64,000 nt of DNA from Chinchilla lanigera (GCF_000276665.1 NW_004955417.1:17529798-17593797); one strand, 5' to 3'; positions 1 through 12,584 are shown, counted from the stretch's first letter. A program made the numbers and translations. The notes: a model not told the origin generated them from the sequence alone.

Positions 1-241
1 TGAGATAATCAACACAATATAATTGATTTTACACAATAGGCTGTAATTTTTGTACCCCCAAGTTCATATTAACCTGTGTGTATGTGTTTGTGTTTGTGTG
101 TGTGAGAGAAAAAGTGCTGTGCCTCACAATGCAGAATGATGTTTTCTATAAAACATTAATGAAAATATTCCAATATACGTTTTAAATATAACTTAGAATT
201 ACATAAATGAATATCACTTATTTGATTGAAATAAATTGAAA
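1..241. other. AT-rich non-coding sequence with a short TG tract
   Basis: There is no supported gene here. A TG-rich stretch at about 76-104 is an imperfect dinucleotide repeat. The last bases, AAATTGAAA at 233-241, form the left target-site copy of the B1 element that follows. Confidence 0.6.
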
Positions 242-367
242 CCAGCTGTGTTGACACATGCCTGTAGTCCCAGCACTCAGGAGGCTGAGGCAGGGGGATC
301 ACCACGAGTTCGAGGCCAGCCTGCTACATAGTGAAGCTTTGTATTCCCTCCCCAAAGAAAAGAAAAA
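242..367 (+). mobile_element. B1-type SINE (7SL-derived)
   Basis: The sequence shows the B1/Alu-like order on the plus strand: a CCTGTAGTCCCAGCACTCAG block, then GAGGCTGAGGCAGG, then GAGTTCGAGGCCAGCCTG, then an A-rich tail. A 9-bp direct repeat AAATTGAAA flanks it at 233-241 and 368-376 and is a likely target-site duplication. The 126-bp length fits a B1 monomer. B1 elements are transcribed by RNA polymerase III and mobilised by L1. Their presence restricts the host to rodents. Confidence 0.88.
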
Positions 368-376
368 AAATTGAAA

Positions 377-3359
377 TTTTTCTAAAAATTATATATTGTT
401 ATTCTTATATTATTTACTATGTAGAAAATACATTGATTTGTTTAAGAAGCATCTGCTGAGCATTAAACCTCTGCCATATAATTAATAAGTGATGGAATGA
501 GGAAATGAGTAAGATTCCCAATATGTTGTTTTCCAAAACTGCCTCTAGCTGATCAGTCATGAAGTTAGGTATATGATTATTGCACAAAACTACAAATAAA
601 CACACACAGGTATTTTGTAGTGTTACGAGAACTGAATTGATTTAGAAATCATCCTTGAATTACTCTGGACTGATCCTTAAAGAATGAAGATGGATTGTCA
701 GGTGAACAAAGGGTAAAGGAGATTCACATAGAGATTATTACTAAAGTTCAGAAACGAAAGGTTTGCATGAGTAGTTGGGATAAAACTAAACAATCAACAT
801 TACATCATGTTTTGGAAAGCTAAAGCTTATGAAATTCATGTGCATACCAGACAAAATTTAAAATTTTTGTATTCAGTTGATTATTTGAATATTAAAAGAA
901 TAGAAACAGGAAACTTTTGAAACATATTTATACTTTTAAGGCGTTTCCCTGCCTAGAATCTAACTCGTTGCTAAAAATATTCTTACAAGAATACTTTCTA
1001 AGATTAATACTTTCTAAGATTATTACTTTTTAAGATTAATACTTTCTACTATTATATTCATCATAAAATAATTTGTGTTTCTGTTGATTAATTGACAATA
1101 ATTTCAATTGATTCTTTGCTGTAAACAATGAGTAATATATGATAAGAAAATGAAATCATGAATTAAAATGCTACTGAAAGCTAATTTAATGTACATCATT
1201 GTTTTGCTCAGAGAATACAGTTGCCATTTGTGGAAACATTGCCATTTCCGTTGTGTGTGTACAAGGCTCTTTGTATGGGGGCTTTGGTGTCAGTCTGCTC
1301 TTTACATAGTTGATATATCTTCACATTTGGCTTTATTCCCAAATCTGTTTTTATCATTAACTTGTATCATTGAAGGTGTGACCAGCTGTAAATGACATAA
1401 CACAACTATTAAAATGGGAAGAGAACATAACTTTGGAGGAAAACATTAACTTCATTAATAGAATTATTTTTTGTACCTCCCCTGAAACATATTCTGATTT
1501 TCATCTCTCTATATATTTATATACATGTTCATATACACATATAGAGATTTTCTCAGCATGAAACTCAGTTTTATTACATTATTTATGATGAAAATCTTTG
1601 AGTATGTAAAGTATTTCCTCATTAGTTAAAAATCTTCATTACATTCTGCTTTTAGTCAGTTCATGTTGCTTGAATTGTGAGCACGCACCACACAGAATTC
1701 CTTATGTGAAAATCTCATTAACTTGTATTAGTGTCTAAGCCATTAAGTTTACAGTTAGTATATAAAGGAAAAATGAGCCAATCCTTTGTTTTATTTTTGA
1801 TTGTGTGTGTCGTTTGCATCTCTCCTTCCAACAAAGCACTCATGGTCATCAGTACATTCATTCTTCTTTAATTAGTAATTGTAGGAGCTTTCAACTACCT
1901 TTTCAGATGAAATTATGCCACACTGTTATCAAATGAAAAACAAATTATTCCTTATTTCATAAATGAGGGCACCTTAGGGACTGCACCCGAAAAATATTAA
2001 TTAAATTATATTTCATGTAATTATGATTCTTTTTGAATTGCATCATCTATTCCTAGATAGAAAAAATGGCTAGAAGTAATGACAGGTAAATTTTCTTTCA
2101 CAGTAGTGTAGAGAATGCCTTTGGATAGAGTAAAAATGTGAGGCAGTATGGACAAAGAAGTAGTCAGGGGGAAGCATCATAAATCTCCTATTCATAAATA
2201 CGAGTTTGGTTAAAAATCCTCCAAATTTATTATACCGTCCCAATTGTTCAGAGGCCATTGTGAGTAAACTATAATTAAGCTGAATATTTTTTCTTCTGTC
2301 CTCTGCTCTTTCTCTCCCTTTCCCCTTTCTTGCTTCCTTCTTCCTTTTCTTCTACTTTCTTTATTTACTTTTGATATACACATAACAAATTATGAAAATT
2401 CAGTGTAGTAAAAATGTACTGTTTGAAATTAAAATGTAAATTAAAATTAAAAGTTGAATTCTAGTCTTCATTTATTTGTATTACACTCCCAGAACAATTG
2501 CTTTCTACATAAGCATTTTAGTTTTCTTTTTAATAATTTCTATACAATTAACAGGTGAAGAGTCAGTTTCTTCCATTCATTTGTTAGCCATGTTTACTAT
2601 TTATTATTTTGAAGACACTCTGCTATGTGAGCTTGTAGATGCCTGTGATCTCCTGAGATGTGAAAAATGTATTTCTAGACACAAAGAAGAATATGCATAT
2701 GAAGAAGAAGATTTTAAAGGATCAAATGATCTACAGGCGAAGGCACTCAAATTTTATCACAATGCTGTGATGTGAGAATATTCATAAACCAATGTGAACA
2801 GACTGGGAAAGTGACTCAGAGATTAAGTAAAAGTTTACTAGGTAATATAAACTTGAGGTGCTCAAAGTGAAATACAAACTGAGAAAATCTTGCTCTTGAG
2901 TTACAGATGTAAAATATACTACTAAACTCTCTCATTGTTGAAGATTAATATGTGACTATGCTTGTAAATTGTGCATGTATATCATATAGGCTCATGCTGT
3001 GTATTTATGTAGACACATACATATTCATTGGGCACTGGCAACTATATTTTTGTCACATTTCATCCCAGGATTGTTTAAAAGTGTTACAAATATAAATTAA
3101 TCACTGCAGCCCTCAGTTATCTTCCAGTCTTGTGTATAACAAACGCACAAACTATTTTACTAGAATCATGTACGAAATCCTATGGAAATGCTTAATAGAA
3201 TAAAACTGACTATCTAGGAAACTTTAATCAAGAATCATAGTGTATTGATTTTGGGGTTACTTTTGCAAGAGGAAATAATATAATACAGGACACGTATTTT
3301 ATAAAGTTATTTGTAATAGTCACCCAAAGAACAGTATAAAAACAGTACAGGAAATCTGT
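377..3359. other. AT-rich non-coding stretch, no supported gene
   Basis: Both strands carry only short ORFs with low-complexity or random-looking translations, so I call no gene. A short tandem repeat lies at about 985-1050. A pyrimidine-rich tract at about 2295-2365 could be the antisense polypurine tract of an L1 3' end, but no adjoining L1 sequence is recognisable. A 99-codon ORF at 2476-2775 has no recognisable domain and no supporting context. Confidence 0.55.
985..1050. repeat. Short tandem repeat, period about 17-18 bp
   Basis: About three and a half imperfect copies of a TACTTTCTAAGATTAA-like unit run head to tail, the last copies diverging. It looks like a small local tandem duplication within AT-rich DNA. 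Confidence 0.65.
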
Positions 3360-4100
3360 CCATACATTATAGACCAGGAATCCAGCTGAGGGCCTGGATC
3401 CCACAATAATGTCCTACATGAGCCCAGCTGAAGACATAGAGCTCATAACAGTGCCTCCCAAGAATCCTACTGGAGGCTCAGAACCCATGACAATATCTCA
3501 TGCAGGCCTGTTTCACAGATCTGCTCTGAAGGCCCAAAGATCATTGATGGAACCTAGGAAGCTTTGCCAGTAGGATGAAGGATCTGTGCTAGCAGGCTGA
3601 GGAATCTGCACTCGAGCCAGGAAGTGACACTCAGAAGAACCAGAGCTCCCTTGAAAGGTACCACAGCCATCCTCAGCAACAGTGAGGTCCTGAGCTCCTC
3701 CAATGATCAAGATGGCCAAGTTCCCATCCGGGAATCTAACACAGCAAGCTTCTCCAGGAGACCAGCTGTGCACCATCTCCCCTCCTGAGCCAGGAAGTGA
3801 TGCTCAAAGTGAGGACAAGAGCTCCCCAAAAGTGAATCAAAGGCATTCTCAGTGCCAACGAGGTCCCAAGCACCTCAGAGGATGAAAACAGCCGAGTTCA
3901 TCAGGAAAGCCACATGACAAACTCCTCCAAAACAACCAACAGCTCCTTACAGCTTCTACCAGATCCCAACAGCCTCTCTTAGTTCTCAACAGTCTAACTT
4001 CTTCTCCAGCTCTGCCTCTTATGCTGCTGACAACAGTCCTCAGGTGGGCCTCCCACACCTGGCACCATGCTTACTCAGTTCAGCTAGGGGTTATAAGTTG
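3360..4100. repeat. GC-richer repetitive block with about 173-bp tandem units
   Basis: This block is clearly GC-richer than its surroundings. Two units starting with GAGCCAGGAAGTGA at 3614 and 3787 (offset 173 bp) can be aligned along most of their length. Shared landmarks, in order, are CAGAGCTCCC or CAAGAGCTCCCC, CATCCTCAGCAACAGTGAGGTCC or the corresponding CATTCTCAGTGCCAACGAGGTCC, a CTCC/CTCAG segment with GATCAAGATGGCC or GATGAAAACAGCC, and CTTCTCCAGG or ACTCCTCCAA. Shorter internal similarities occur upstream at about 3385-3510. It could be an array of L1 5'-UTR promoter monomers, an LTR, or a local tandem duplication. ORFs that overlap it on both strands (for example 3513-3776 minus) look incidental to the repeat. 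Confidence 0.55.
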
Positions 4101-5257
4101 ACCACCAATTGTCAGTCCACTACAGGTAGAGTGCAAATTCAAGTCATATTTGGAAAAAGCGTAGTTAAGTCAAAAAAAGAAGATGATAAATTTGGGGAAA
4201 AGTACTCCTGGGATGTATCAACGTGTGAAAAAGCATGAATTAGAGCTGTAGTATCATAGAAGAAATTGTTTACTAGGATGTAGGAATAGCTCAGATTAAG
4301 GCAAGGACAATCTTGAGAAGAGATGTGTTCCCAGGTCAATGTAAGTGCCCTAGCATGAAACTATACTATCATCTCCAGTGTACAGATAAGGAAATTAACA
4401 TATGGATATATTAAAATTCAGGTTTTTAGAGAAAAAGAAATTCAACGGTAAAAATTTCTATGTCAGGTAGGTTTATAGTTCTGCAAAGTCATGCCAGTTA
4501 CCAAAAATAAGTTACTACTCAGCGAGGGCAAAGAGGACAAATCAAAGAACACCAGGGAAGAAGTGATAATGAGCAAATAAGTGATAAATCTTCTTGATGA
4601 GAAAGATCATGCTGAGAAAATAGTACTCCTTGCCTGACCTCAGCTGGGAAGCTATGGAAATTTAAGTAGTAGGCAAGTCTTTAGAATTGCTCCTATTGAA
4701 ATATTTCATTGAATTAGTTAAGGGTACTCAAACAACAGTTAGTACTCAAGAGACATTAGATGACAGAGAATTTTATCAGAATGGCAAAGTAAAAGATTGT
4801 AGAATAACATAGCAATCATACTTTAATCAATAAGCCCTGGGTTCAGGTTGATCTAAGATGTGAGTGGAGTTAGGGATTCTACAAGTTATTGAATCCAGCA
4901 ACATTAAACATATGATATATGTGGAATCTACTAAAATATTTTACATTCTTTCTCTTATTTGTTCTCTTTATAAAATGAAAAAATGTGGACTAGCTTATAG
5001 CATGATTTTATGAATAATGATAATTTATTTAATTACATCCAACATGTTGGAGTAATCAATTGGTTCATCCCTGGCATTTCTTTGACTCATTCACACTGAA
5101 TTTTTTGTTGCTCTCTAAAGAGTCCAAGCATAAATTCACTCCACAGCTCTTCCACCTGTCCCTCCTCACCTAGATGTTTTCATGGCTTTCACTCACTTCA
5201 TTTTTATCTGCTAAAATACTCCCTTAGGAAGGTCTTCTTTCAGTACAAACTCATGCG
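4101..5257. other. Non-coding, nothing recognised
   Basis: AT-rich sequence with no recognisable gene, RNA or repeat family on either strand. Short ORFs at 4044-4238 plus and 4139-4339 minus overlap in opposite orientations and show no domain. Confidence 0.5.
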
Positions 5258-5395
5258 TTTGCCTGGGCATGGTGTTCCATTCCTAACATCACAACACTAA
5301 GGAGGCTGACAGGGGAATCCCTCAACTGCAGTAGTTCAAAAATAGCCTAGCAACACAGCCACCCTCAAAAATTAGAAAAATTTTACATAAATAAA
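5258..5395 (+). mobile_element. Decayed B1-type SINE
   Basis: A diverged B1 on the plus strand. GCCTGGGCATGGTG is followed by an ACTAAGGAGGCTGACAGG block that matches the usual AGGAGGCTGAGGCAGG. The right half has AGTTCAAAAATAGCCTAG, corresponding to the AGTTCGAGGCCAGCCTG box, and then an A-rich end. Many substitutions indicate an old copy. Confidence 0.72.
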
Positions 5396-5707
5396 AGTAT
5401 ACATTTATGCTCAAGTCATACTTTCAGAGTTTACTTTTCTGTGTAGTACTGAACAGTAGTGGCCACTATATTATGAATTTATCTTTCTTATAATGTAAGA
5501 ACTTGTTTTTAAGACAATTACTTTGGACCCACAAATACACCCAGCAAAGAGTTGTTCTTTATGTAATGAAGCAACAAATGTCTCAATCCATGATTAGAAT
5601 TAAATGTCTTGTGAAATTGTGTAGAATTATCTTGTTTTAAATAAACATAGGTGACCCCTTATCAAAATCATGAGAGGAATTAAAGGAAGACAGCAAAAGG
5701 AAGATGA

Positions 5708-6043
5708 TGTGATGGTTATCCTTGATTGTGTCCAACTGATTACCTTAGCAGTCACCTGCTAGGTAGGAGAGCAGACTTCTGCATGTGTATGTGTGAGTCA
5801 CACAGGCATGAGCTTGAGTACTCTATCCACTCATCAGCCCTTCCTCCCTGGTGCTGTTCTCTGCTCTGAATCCTGACTGCCATAAACTAAGCAGCTTCAC
5901 TCCACCATGCCCTGCTGTCATGTTTGTGCCTTGGATCCAGAAACACCACGGACTGAATCCACTTACAATTGAACCAGATGAGGCCTCCTTTAAATTGTGG
6001 ATGCCAGGTGTGGTATGCAGCAATGGGAAAGTGAGCTAATACA
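5708..6043 (+). mobile_element. LTR-like segment, MaLR type, left copy
   Basis: It starts TGTGATGGTTATCCTTGATT and ends GTGAGCTAATACA, so it has TG...CA ends. It resembles the MaLR-type LTRs widespread in mammals, which have a related start and an AATAAACC-type region followed by GCAATGAGAAAAGTAACTAATACA-like ends. A second segment with the same start and the same order of landmarks (TGCTCC/CTCTGCTCTGA, TGCCATGA/CTGTCATG, CAATGGGAAAG/CAAGGAGAAAG) lies at 7557-7940. The two probably flank one old retroelement. No coding potential is seen. Confidence 0.55.
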
Positions 6044-7556
6044 AGAAACTGATACCAGAGAAAGGTGGGGTCATTACATTCACTGTACATGACCGTATGA
6101 TTTAGAAGCCTTTGCAGCTGTCTTTGCAGCTGGGAGGCATTTGGAAAAGTTTGGAGACATAAGTCCTAGAATGCTCTAAATAGAGTTTGTTGGGTGACAC
6201 TGCTCAAAATTAAGACAGCCAAGATGCAGACAGAAATGCAGACAGTAAAGTCCAGGCTTAGGTGGTTTCAAGAGGAAATGAGGACTCCACTGGCAATTGA
6301 ACTAGTGACTATGTCTGTTGTACACCAGCGAAAACTTACCACATTTTACTCATGATCTGAGATTTTTGTGGTAGACTGAGATTAAAGGGGGTAGTGTAAT
6401 TGATTTGGAAGAAGAGGTTTAAAGTGGGTCCAACATTCCAGTTCTGGTATGGGTACTGATGATTGCTTTGAGGTTAATTTTTAGTGAGAACTGGGGACAA
6501 AAAATCAGAGCAGAAATGTTTTAAAAACCTAAAGTTTTCGTCCAGAAGGAACAATGAATGAAGTCGATGTCAAGGAACATGAGACTGTTGAGAAGATCAG
6601 CTCTACTAAAAAGAAACAAATCATCTTGTACAAGGACAGGAAGAAACTTGACATATCAGAAATCAACTGACCTGGCCCACCACATGCTCTAGGGTACAAA
6701 ACATAAGGCTTTCATTCGAGAAGACAGTCCCTGGGCCTTCACAAAAGGCCTCTTAGAAAATGGGTTCTCCAGGATTGATTTCCATTTGCTCAGCCATCCA
6801 GGAATTCAGAGGCAACTGTAAGCATGGTCAAAGGGGGCCTGGAGAGTATTTCCACTGACAGCACATCTTGGTGTCATCCACAGGCACTGGTTTTACCAGC
6901 ATGCATAATGCAAGATTTGTGAAGTGGCTTTCAACCAGACTTTATAGAAAGGCCGGGAAGGCAAAGCCAGGAGCCCCTGATAAGGCTGTAAATAAAACTC
7001 TTGGAATAAAATCAAAGACGTAGTGGATGCCTGAGGAAGTCAGAGGTGATAGGACCATGACACATCTACTAAGAGAAGCTGCAGGCTATAGTTAGAGCCA
7101 GTTGAAGAGCAAGGCATCAAATAGCAAGGCCATGGGGGTAGGAATTCTCAACTCCTTTGGAACCCGTATTTATCACTGCATTTCCCTGAATACCAGATAT
7201 ATACTTATAGGATTTAACATTCGCCTGGCTAGATTTTGATCTTTCATTTGTTTGATTATTTTATTTCCTGATTCCTCCCTTTTGCAATTGTGTGTTTTAC
7301 CCTGTTCCTTACTTTGGGATTATATAATCTATTTTAGGATTTTTACAGTTTCACAGCTAAGAGTTGGTCTTGAGGCTCAGGCAACTGATTGTGACTTTGG
7401 GAAAAATTCTGAAAGTCTCATGATATTAGGAAAGAAAGTTTTGCTGCACACAAGCTATTATTATGATGTTAGGTAGAATTAAGACCTTGTGTTTATTTAG
7501 GGATTACTTATGGTTTACAGAGATATGTTTGGGTGGCAAGCTGACAAAGTGTGGGA
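6044..7556 (+). mobile_element. Probable internal region of an old MaLR-type retroelement
   Basis: This 1.5-kb interval lies between two same-orientation LTR-like segments. It contains AACATGAGACTGTTGAGAAG and ACAAGGACAGGAAGAAACTTG blocks of the kind I associate with MaLR internal sequence. MaLR internal regions are normally non-coding or carry only a degenerate gag-like remnant, and no long ORF is present here. An alternative is that the two LTRs are independent insertions of one family and the interval is host DNA. Confidence 0.4.
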
Positions 7557-7940
7557 TGTGATAGTTAGCCTTACTGATGTCAACTTAGTGATGGCTTAAG
7601 AAATGCTCTAGGAATTGGTGAAGCAAATAAGCAAATTCTGCTTATGTCTCTATGACTCATGGAGACACGACCTTGGGTACTATACACATTCCCATGTCCC
7701 TTATTTATGCTCCTGTTCCCCTGCTCTGATTTTTGTTTGGCATGAGCTAAGCATCTTTGCTGCATCACACCCTTCTGCCATGATGTTTTGGGCAACCTTG
7801 GAACCACCTGGAATTCCCTTATCATGTGAACCAAATCAAATCTTTTATTTTATTTTATTTTATTTTATTTTATTTTCAATCTCTGCTTTAAGTTGTGGGT
7901 CTTGGGTATTTTGTCTAGCAAGGAGAAAGCAGATTAATGA
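7557..7940 (+). mobile_element. LTR-like segment, MaLR type, right copy, with a TTTTA tract
   Basis: It starts TGTGATAGTTAGCCTTACTG, matching the 5708 segment, and runs to AGGAGAAAGCAGATTAATGA. An expanded TTTTA array at 7843-7876 interrupts the part where the LTR would carry its A-rich polyadenylation region. Divergence between the two copies suggests great age. I could not define a convincing 5-bp target duplication. Confidence 0.52.
7843..7876. repeat. TTTTA pentanucleotide microsatellite
   Basis: About seven uninterrupted TTTTA units lie within the right LTR-like segment. The array presumably grew from an A/T-rich LTR stretch. Confidence 0.9.
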
Positions 7941-8749
7941 AGAAGAAATGCATTAGGAAAAACTATGCACTTTTTACACAGTGCTTGGTATATAGGCAAA
8001 ATAAAAAGAAATTTTGAATCAACCACTGAGATGACGAGAGCCTGAGAAAGAATTTCTAATGCAGTACACTGCAGTATTATGATTTAGAAAGTTTTTGAAC
8101 AAAATGATGATGAGGGTTGCATCTAGAAAAGTGAAATATAAAAAAGAAACTATAAAAACTGCACTTTTTAAAAAGAACATACTTGCATCAAATCACTGAA
8201 TGAGAGGAAGAGGAAGAAACAATTAAAAGTAAATCACAATGAAATAAATGCAGCCTAGCCAAAGCCTAGAGTCTGGAGTAAGTTCTGTAATAATTTTGCA
8301 AAAAGGATGTCATACACAACAATTCAATATTCGTGTTTGTAAACAAAAAGATTGGGCAAATGATAATTACTCCATTGTAAGCAGTTTTAAATACAACAAA
8401 TCTGGATTATACTTTGCAGTTTACAGATTCCTGTAAATATTTGTTCAGAATCCAGTGTGTTTTAGGTACAGTGTGTTTTAATTTCTTAGCACTGTGACTG
8501 CAAAAGTGAATGTATTTTTTTTTTCTGATAGTGCACCTTTTTGAAACAATAGGAGGTAACGGATCTCTTTGCATGCACTTTTAGTGAAAACATTTGCAAA
8601 TTGGCAGGCATTTAGCAAGAGTAAATATTATGAAGACAAGCAGGATGAAATTAGTGAAAAAGAGAAGGCTTATCTTAAATATTTAAAGATATGGATGTTT
8701 TTGAGAGTGGACAAATGAATTGTATATTGCTTTAAGTCGAAAACTAATA
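7941..8749. other. Non-coding, nothing recognised
   Basis: AT-rich sequence with scattered short ORFs only. No repeat family is recognised on either strand. Confidence 0.5.
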
Positions 8750-8787
8750 GGGCTGTGGCAAATGCAGTCATGAGTTTGATTCCAGGT
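8750..8787 (+). mobile_element. Internally deleted ID-like SINE remnant
   Basis: The plus strand reads GGGCTG followed directly by a GTCATGAGTTTGATTCC segment. This equals the start plus the B-box half (GTCATGAGTTCGATTCC) of the ID-like SINE seen intact elsewhere in the window. The central A-box region is missing. The tail position is occupied by the microsatellite at 8788-9012. Confidence 0.6.
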
Positions 8788-8871
8788 AGAGAGAGAGAGA
8801 GAGACAGAGACACACAGAGAGAGACAGAGAGAGACAGAGAGAGACAGGGAGAGAGAGAGAGAGAGAGAGAA

Positions 8872-8942
<71 letters not shown>

Positions 8943-9012
8943 GCAGAAAGAAAAAGAAAGATAGAAAGAGAGCAAAAGAGAGAAAGAGAGAAAGAGAAAG
9001 ATAGAAAGAAAA
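8788..9012. repeat. Compound GA / GAAA microsatellite
   Basis: A purine-only strand runs from GA-rich units with GACA interruptions into about 70 bp of pure GAAA, then into decayed GAAA/GA units. Long low-complexity ORFs of Lys/Glu/Arg (plus) or Leu/Ser/Phe (minus) across it are translation artefacts. Its position just after a SINE B box suggests it grew from the SINE tail. Confidence 0.93.
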
Positions 9013-12000
9013 CTAAGGTCAACAGATATCTCCACAAGTCCAAATTAACCACTTCTTAATACCACCTTTCACAAAATACTGAATATGTTATGTAGAATCT
9101 AAATGTTCATCTTTAATAGTTTAAATATGATTCATTAAATGATACATGGGGCCACTTCTAATTTTTTTAAATGAACTACAATCTTCAGAGAAGAATCCAG
9201 GGAAATAAAAGATGTACAATAAGTGGGTGCCTTTAAGATTGTTTGGAAAGGGAAATTTTAAAACTTGTGACCTTGGTTTGGCAATTTTCTGAATGATTTC
9301 CAAGCACTCTAGTGACTCTGTCCTTGTTTCATGTATTTGAACAGAGGTGAGCGAGAGCCACAAAATTGATCATGATAAAGAAATGTGAGAGTAGGCTGTA
9401 GAAAGAGAGCAGAGAAGAAATAGATAAGACAACCATGACTCACTTCCTAAAGCCATTAGGTTTTGCATGAAGTGAGGATGCATACAGTTATTCGTATGAC
9501 TATTGTGGAAATTTTGAAAACCTGGATCTTAGAGTAGAATATCTGAATCAGCTTTACAAAGCTGAATTTTCTTTTTGGAAAGTTGGAAATGGGGCAGTTG
9601 GAACTTGAGGTGTTTTAAGGGAAGAAGTGGTATAATAATGGATACAGATTTCCTGGAAATAAGGAAATAGAAACACCTGTTGTGGAGCAGGTCAAGGCAA
9701 CAAGATGAATTTATTGAAAAACAGAAGTATCAAAATGGGCAAATTAAATAAGATTGAAGAGAAACTTTACAATATTATCTTGAGCTCTTGGAGCACCACA
9801 TTATAGAAATTTCCAGACAGAGAAATTTGAATAGTGGAGAGGGACAGTGCAATGATGGAGGCAGTGATCAGATGGGACGGCTCCTGGGGATCCTTAGAAA
9901 TTTATTTCTCAAAAGCCATTGAGGAAAATGCTGAGCAGGATGATTTTTTGCAATTAGAAGAGAATTCTTCATCAAATTTTATGGGGTTATACCAGTGTGT
10001 ATCTGAGACCTTAAGTCTTTTGGTAAGTGAAAAATTTAGTTTTTGAATGACGAGGAAAGATAAAAGAAAAAAATGTGGATTTTGATAAAGACAGAAATGA
10101 AGATTAATTAGTGAAAGAGAGCAGAGGAACTAAAAATCTCAAATAACAGGCACGGATAGGAAGACATATTAAGGTGGTAAATGAAAGATAACAGAGTTCA
10201 TTCTAAAAGTCAAGAGTAATGGAAGTTTCTATATTATAATATGCCAGCTGTGTGCACTGCTTTATCTCTAGAACTCTTTGTCCTATCGGAAAATATAAAC
10301 AAAAAGGTGCTATGAAGTAAAACATAGAAGGATCAGTTGTAACTTTTAGATTTCAGTCCAAGATCTGCTACTACTTACTACCATCTACTTTTGGACAAAA
10401 TATTTTAACATTTTCCTCATGCATAAAATGAATATTACAGTAATCTTCTTGCAAAGTGATTGTGAGTATTAAAGTAATTTGATGTATAGAAAAGACAAGC
10501 ACAACAAGGACCAAAAAAGTAGGAAAAAAAATAAGCATATTTTCTGGTACCTAATGAGTGCTGCTTATGAGGTAGCTGTTAAGGTTTCAAACAAATGACC
10601 AAATGGACTAATGTGAAGTTTCATAAGATTATACACTCCTGGTAAATCTGATTACTATAGGGCATGGCAAACTGCAAGGAAAACAAAAGCTATACCCTTT
10701 TTTCAAGAATTTCCCTGCAGGCTTTGTTCATCATAGCTATTTTCTCTAAAGCACAAATAAGTGGATGATTTCTTCTTATTTTACCTGCTTTCATGAGATT
10801 GGCAGAAAGAGTTATTTTAAAAGTGTTTATTTTCCTTACATAGAGATATCTATATCCTCTTTTTTAATCAGAGGCTTAAATGCTTGAGCTGTTTGTATGT
10901 TTACATTATTAAAGTTCTCCGTGGCATCTCAAATGCCCTTTTACTATAATTTGATCACATTTAGTCTCCATCTTCAGGAACTTAGGCATCCGTAGTTTCA
11001 GAAATGCAATCAAATCATCTCCAGAATTTGCCTACCCTGGAGTCTGGCAAAACACAATCAAGTTTGTTTTTTTAACCACTCAATCTTGTTTAGCAAAATC
11101 TGATTAGATTCTATCATCCTACTCATTAAAGATTCCATCTGTTTGAAACAACTTCTCTGTTTAGAAGAAAATTTCTTCATCTCTGCATTCTTTCTGCCTT
11201 ACTCACTTTTGGAATTTTATGGTACAAAAACAGTCTCTGCAACATATTTTCTTTTTTCTGTTTGAAAAAAATGTGATTTATTTTTCTTTCTGGAGAAGTT
11301 AAATAATTCTCTGCCTATAAAACAAAACTTGTAGACAGATTGTTGCCTTTGGTGCAATGTAGGGCCAGGCTAAAATGAAATCTATGGGCCACACAGCACC
11401 AGGAGTCAACAGATTTGGTTAAAAGCCACAGAACACAGGGAAATTTCTAGAGGCAGTGCATATGTTTAGCACCATTGACGTGGTGCAGGAGTCATGCATT
11501 TACCAGCTTATTTAAGCCTATGTTCCAGCTTAAAAAGATGTGTGCTATAAATGTGGGCATTTTTGTATATCTGTCATAACTTAATAAAGTTAAAAATCCA
11601 AAAAACAGCAGAAGGATCATGACAATTAGTATTAAAAACTCATCAGGGGACTTTCAAAACCATAAGTGGAACATTGCTGTGCACTGGAGAAGCTTTGGGA
11701 CTAGATGGTGTAGGAACAAGAGAATATCACAGTCCTTAAAGGAGTTACTACGGTGAATAAGGACATATTGAGCTAGGTTTATAGAACGGGAAGGATTTGG
11801 GACCTATAACAAAATTCTTTGTTTTCAAACATCAACTCCACCAGTCAGCTCCATTCTTGAATTTCAAATTACTTAATTATGAAATAAAATATTTTTTACT
11901 ACTGAATATTAAATTAGGTGGCATGTAAATTCTGATTCCCAGAAATATATATGTATATATATATATATATTTTTTTTTTCTCTGAGAACCTTCTACATTT

Positions 12001-12584
12001 TTCTGGTTTCTACATTGATCTTTAAATGTGATCTACTACAAATACTCTTATAAAATTACATTGTAGCTATATTGGATTTTGCTCAGAGGTTTGAGATATT
12101 TGACCTTTCTGTACCTAGAATGTTTCAAATGTTACATTGATGACCTTGTCAATCAATTCTGAGCTTGCTGTCATCTCTTCATAATCCTTCTCTGTTCAAT
12201 CAATGTATGTTATCACCACCAATTTCTCTTTTTCTTCTGACATATACTATTGTCTTGAAAGCATTTTGATCATTTGTGGACATACTTCTCATTTGTTTCT
12301 CCACCAAAATGAAAGTTTACTGACCTCTAAGCTATCTTAAAGCTATACTCAAATTCTACAATATAGTCAACAATAATTTTCTGTTAAACTAATATGTAAC
12401 TTGATAAATATGTGTGAAGTACATGACAGAGTTCATTTCAAGCATAACTTCTTTATTTTAATGAGAAAAGAAAACAAAATGACAGCAACCAAGACAAAAA
12501 CAAAATAACAGAAAAACAATAAAAACAATACAGGATTTCAAAACAAGGTGATAGGAATTAACAATGGTTGTTATATTACATATT
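9013..12584. other. AT-rich non-coding stretch, no supported gene
   Basis: No gene, RNA or clear repeat family is recognised. ORFs at 9121-9363 minus and 9834-10046 plus have no recognisable domain. A TA dinucleotide run lies at about 11946-11971, followed by a short T run. The far right end (about 12559-12585) holds a segment that is duplicated on the other side of the ERV LTR. Confidence 0.5.

Noticed and set aside
2476..2775. 99-codon ORF with a hydrophobic N-terminus followed by a Cys/Glu-rich part
   Set aside because: It is a single short ORF in AT-rich DNA with no recognisable domain, no splice or promoter support and no retrocopy signature. Chance is sufficient.
8670..9052. Long Leu/Ser/Phe-rich and Lys/Glu-rich ORFs
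   Set aside because: They are six-frame translations of the GA/GAAA microsatellite and have no start context or complexity.
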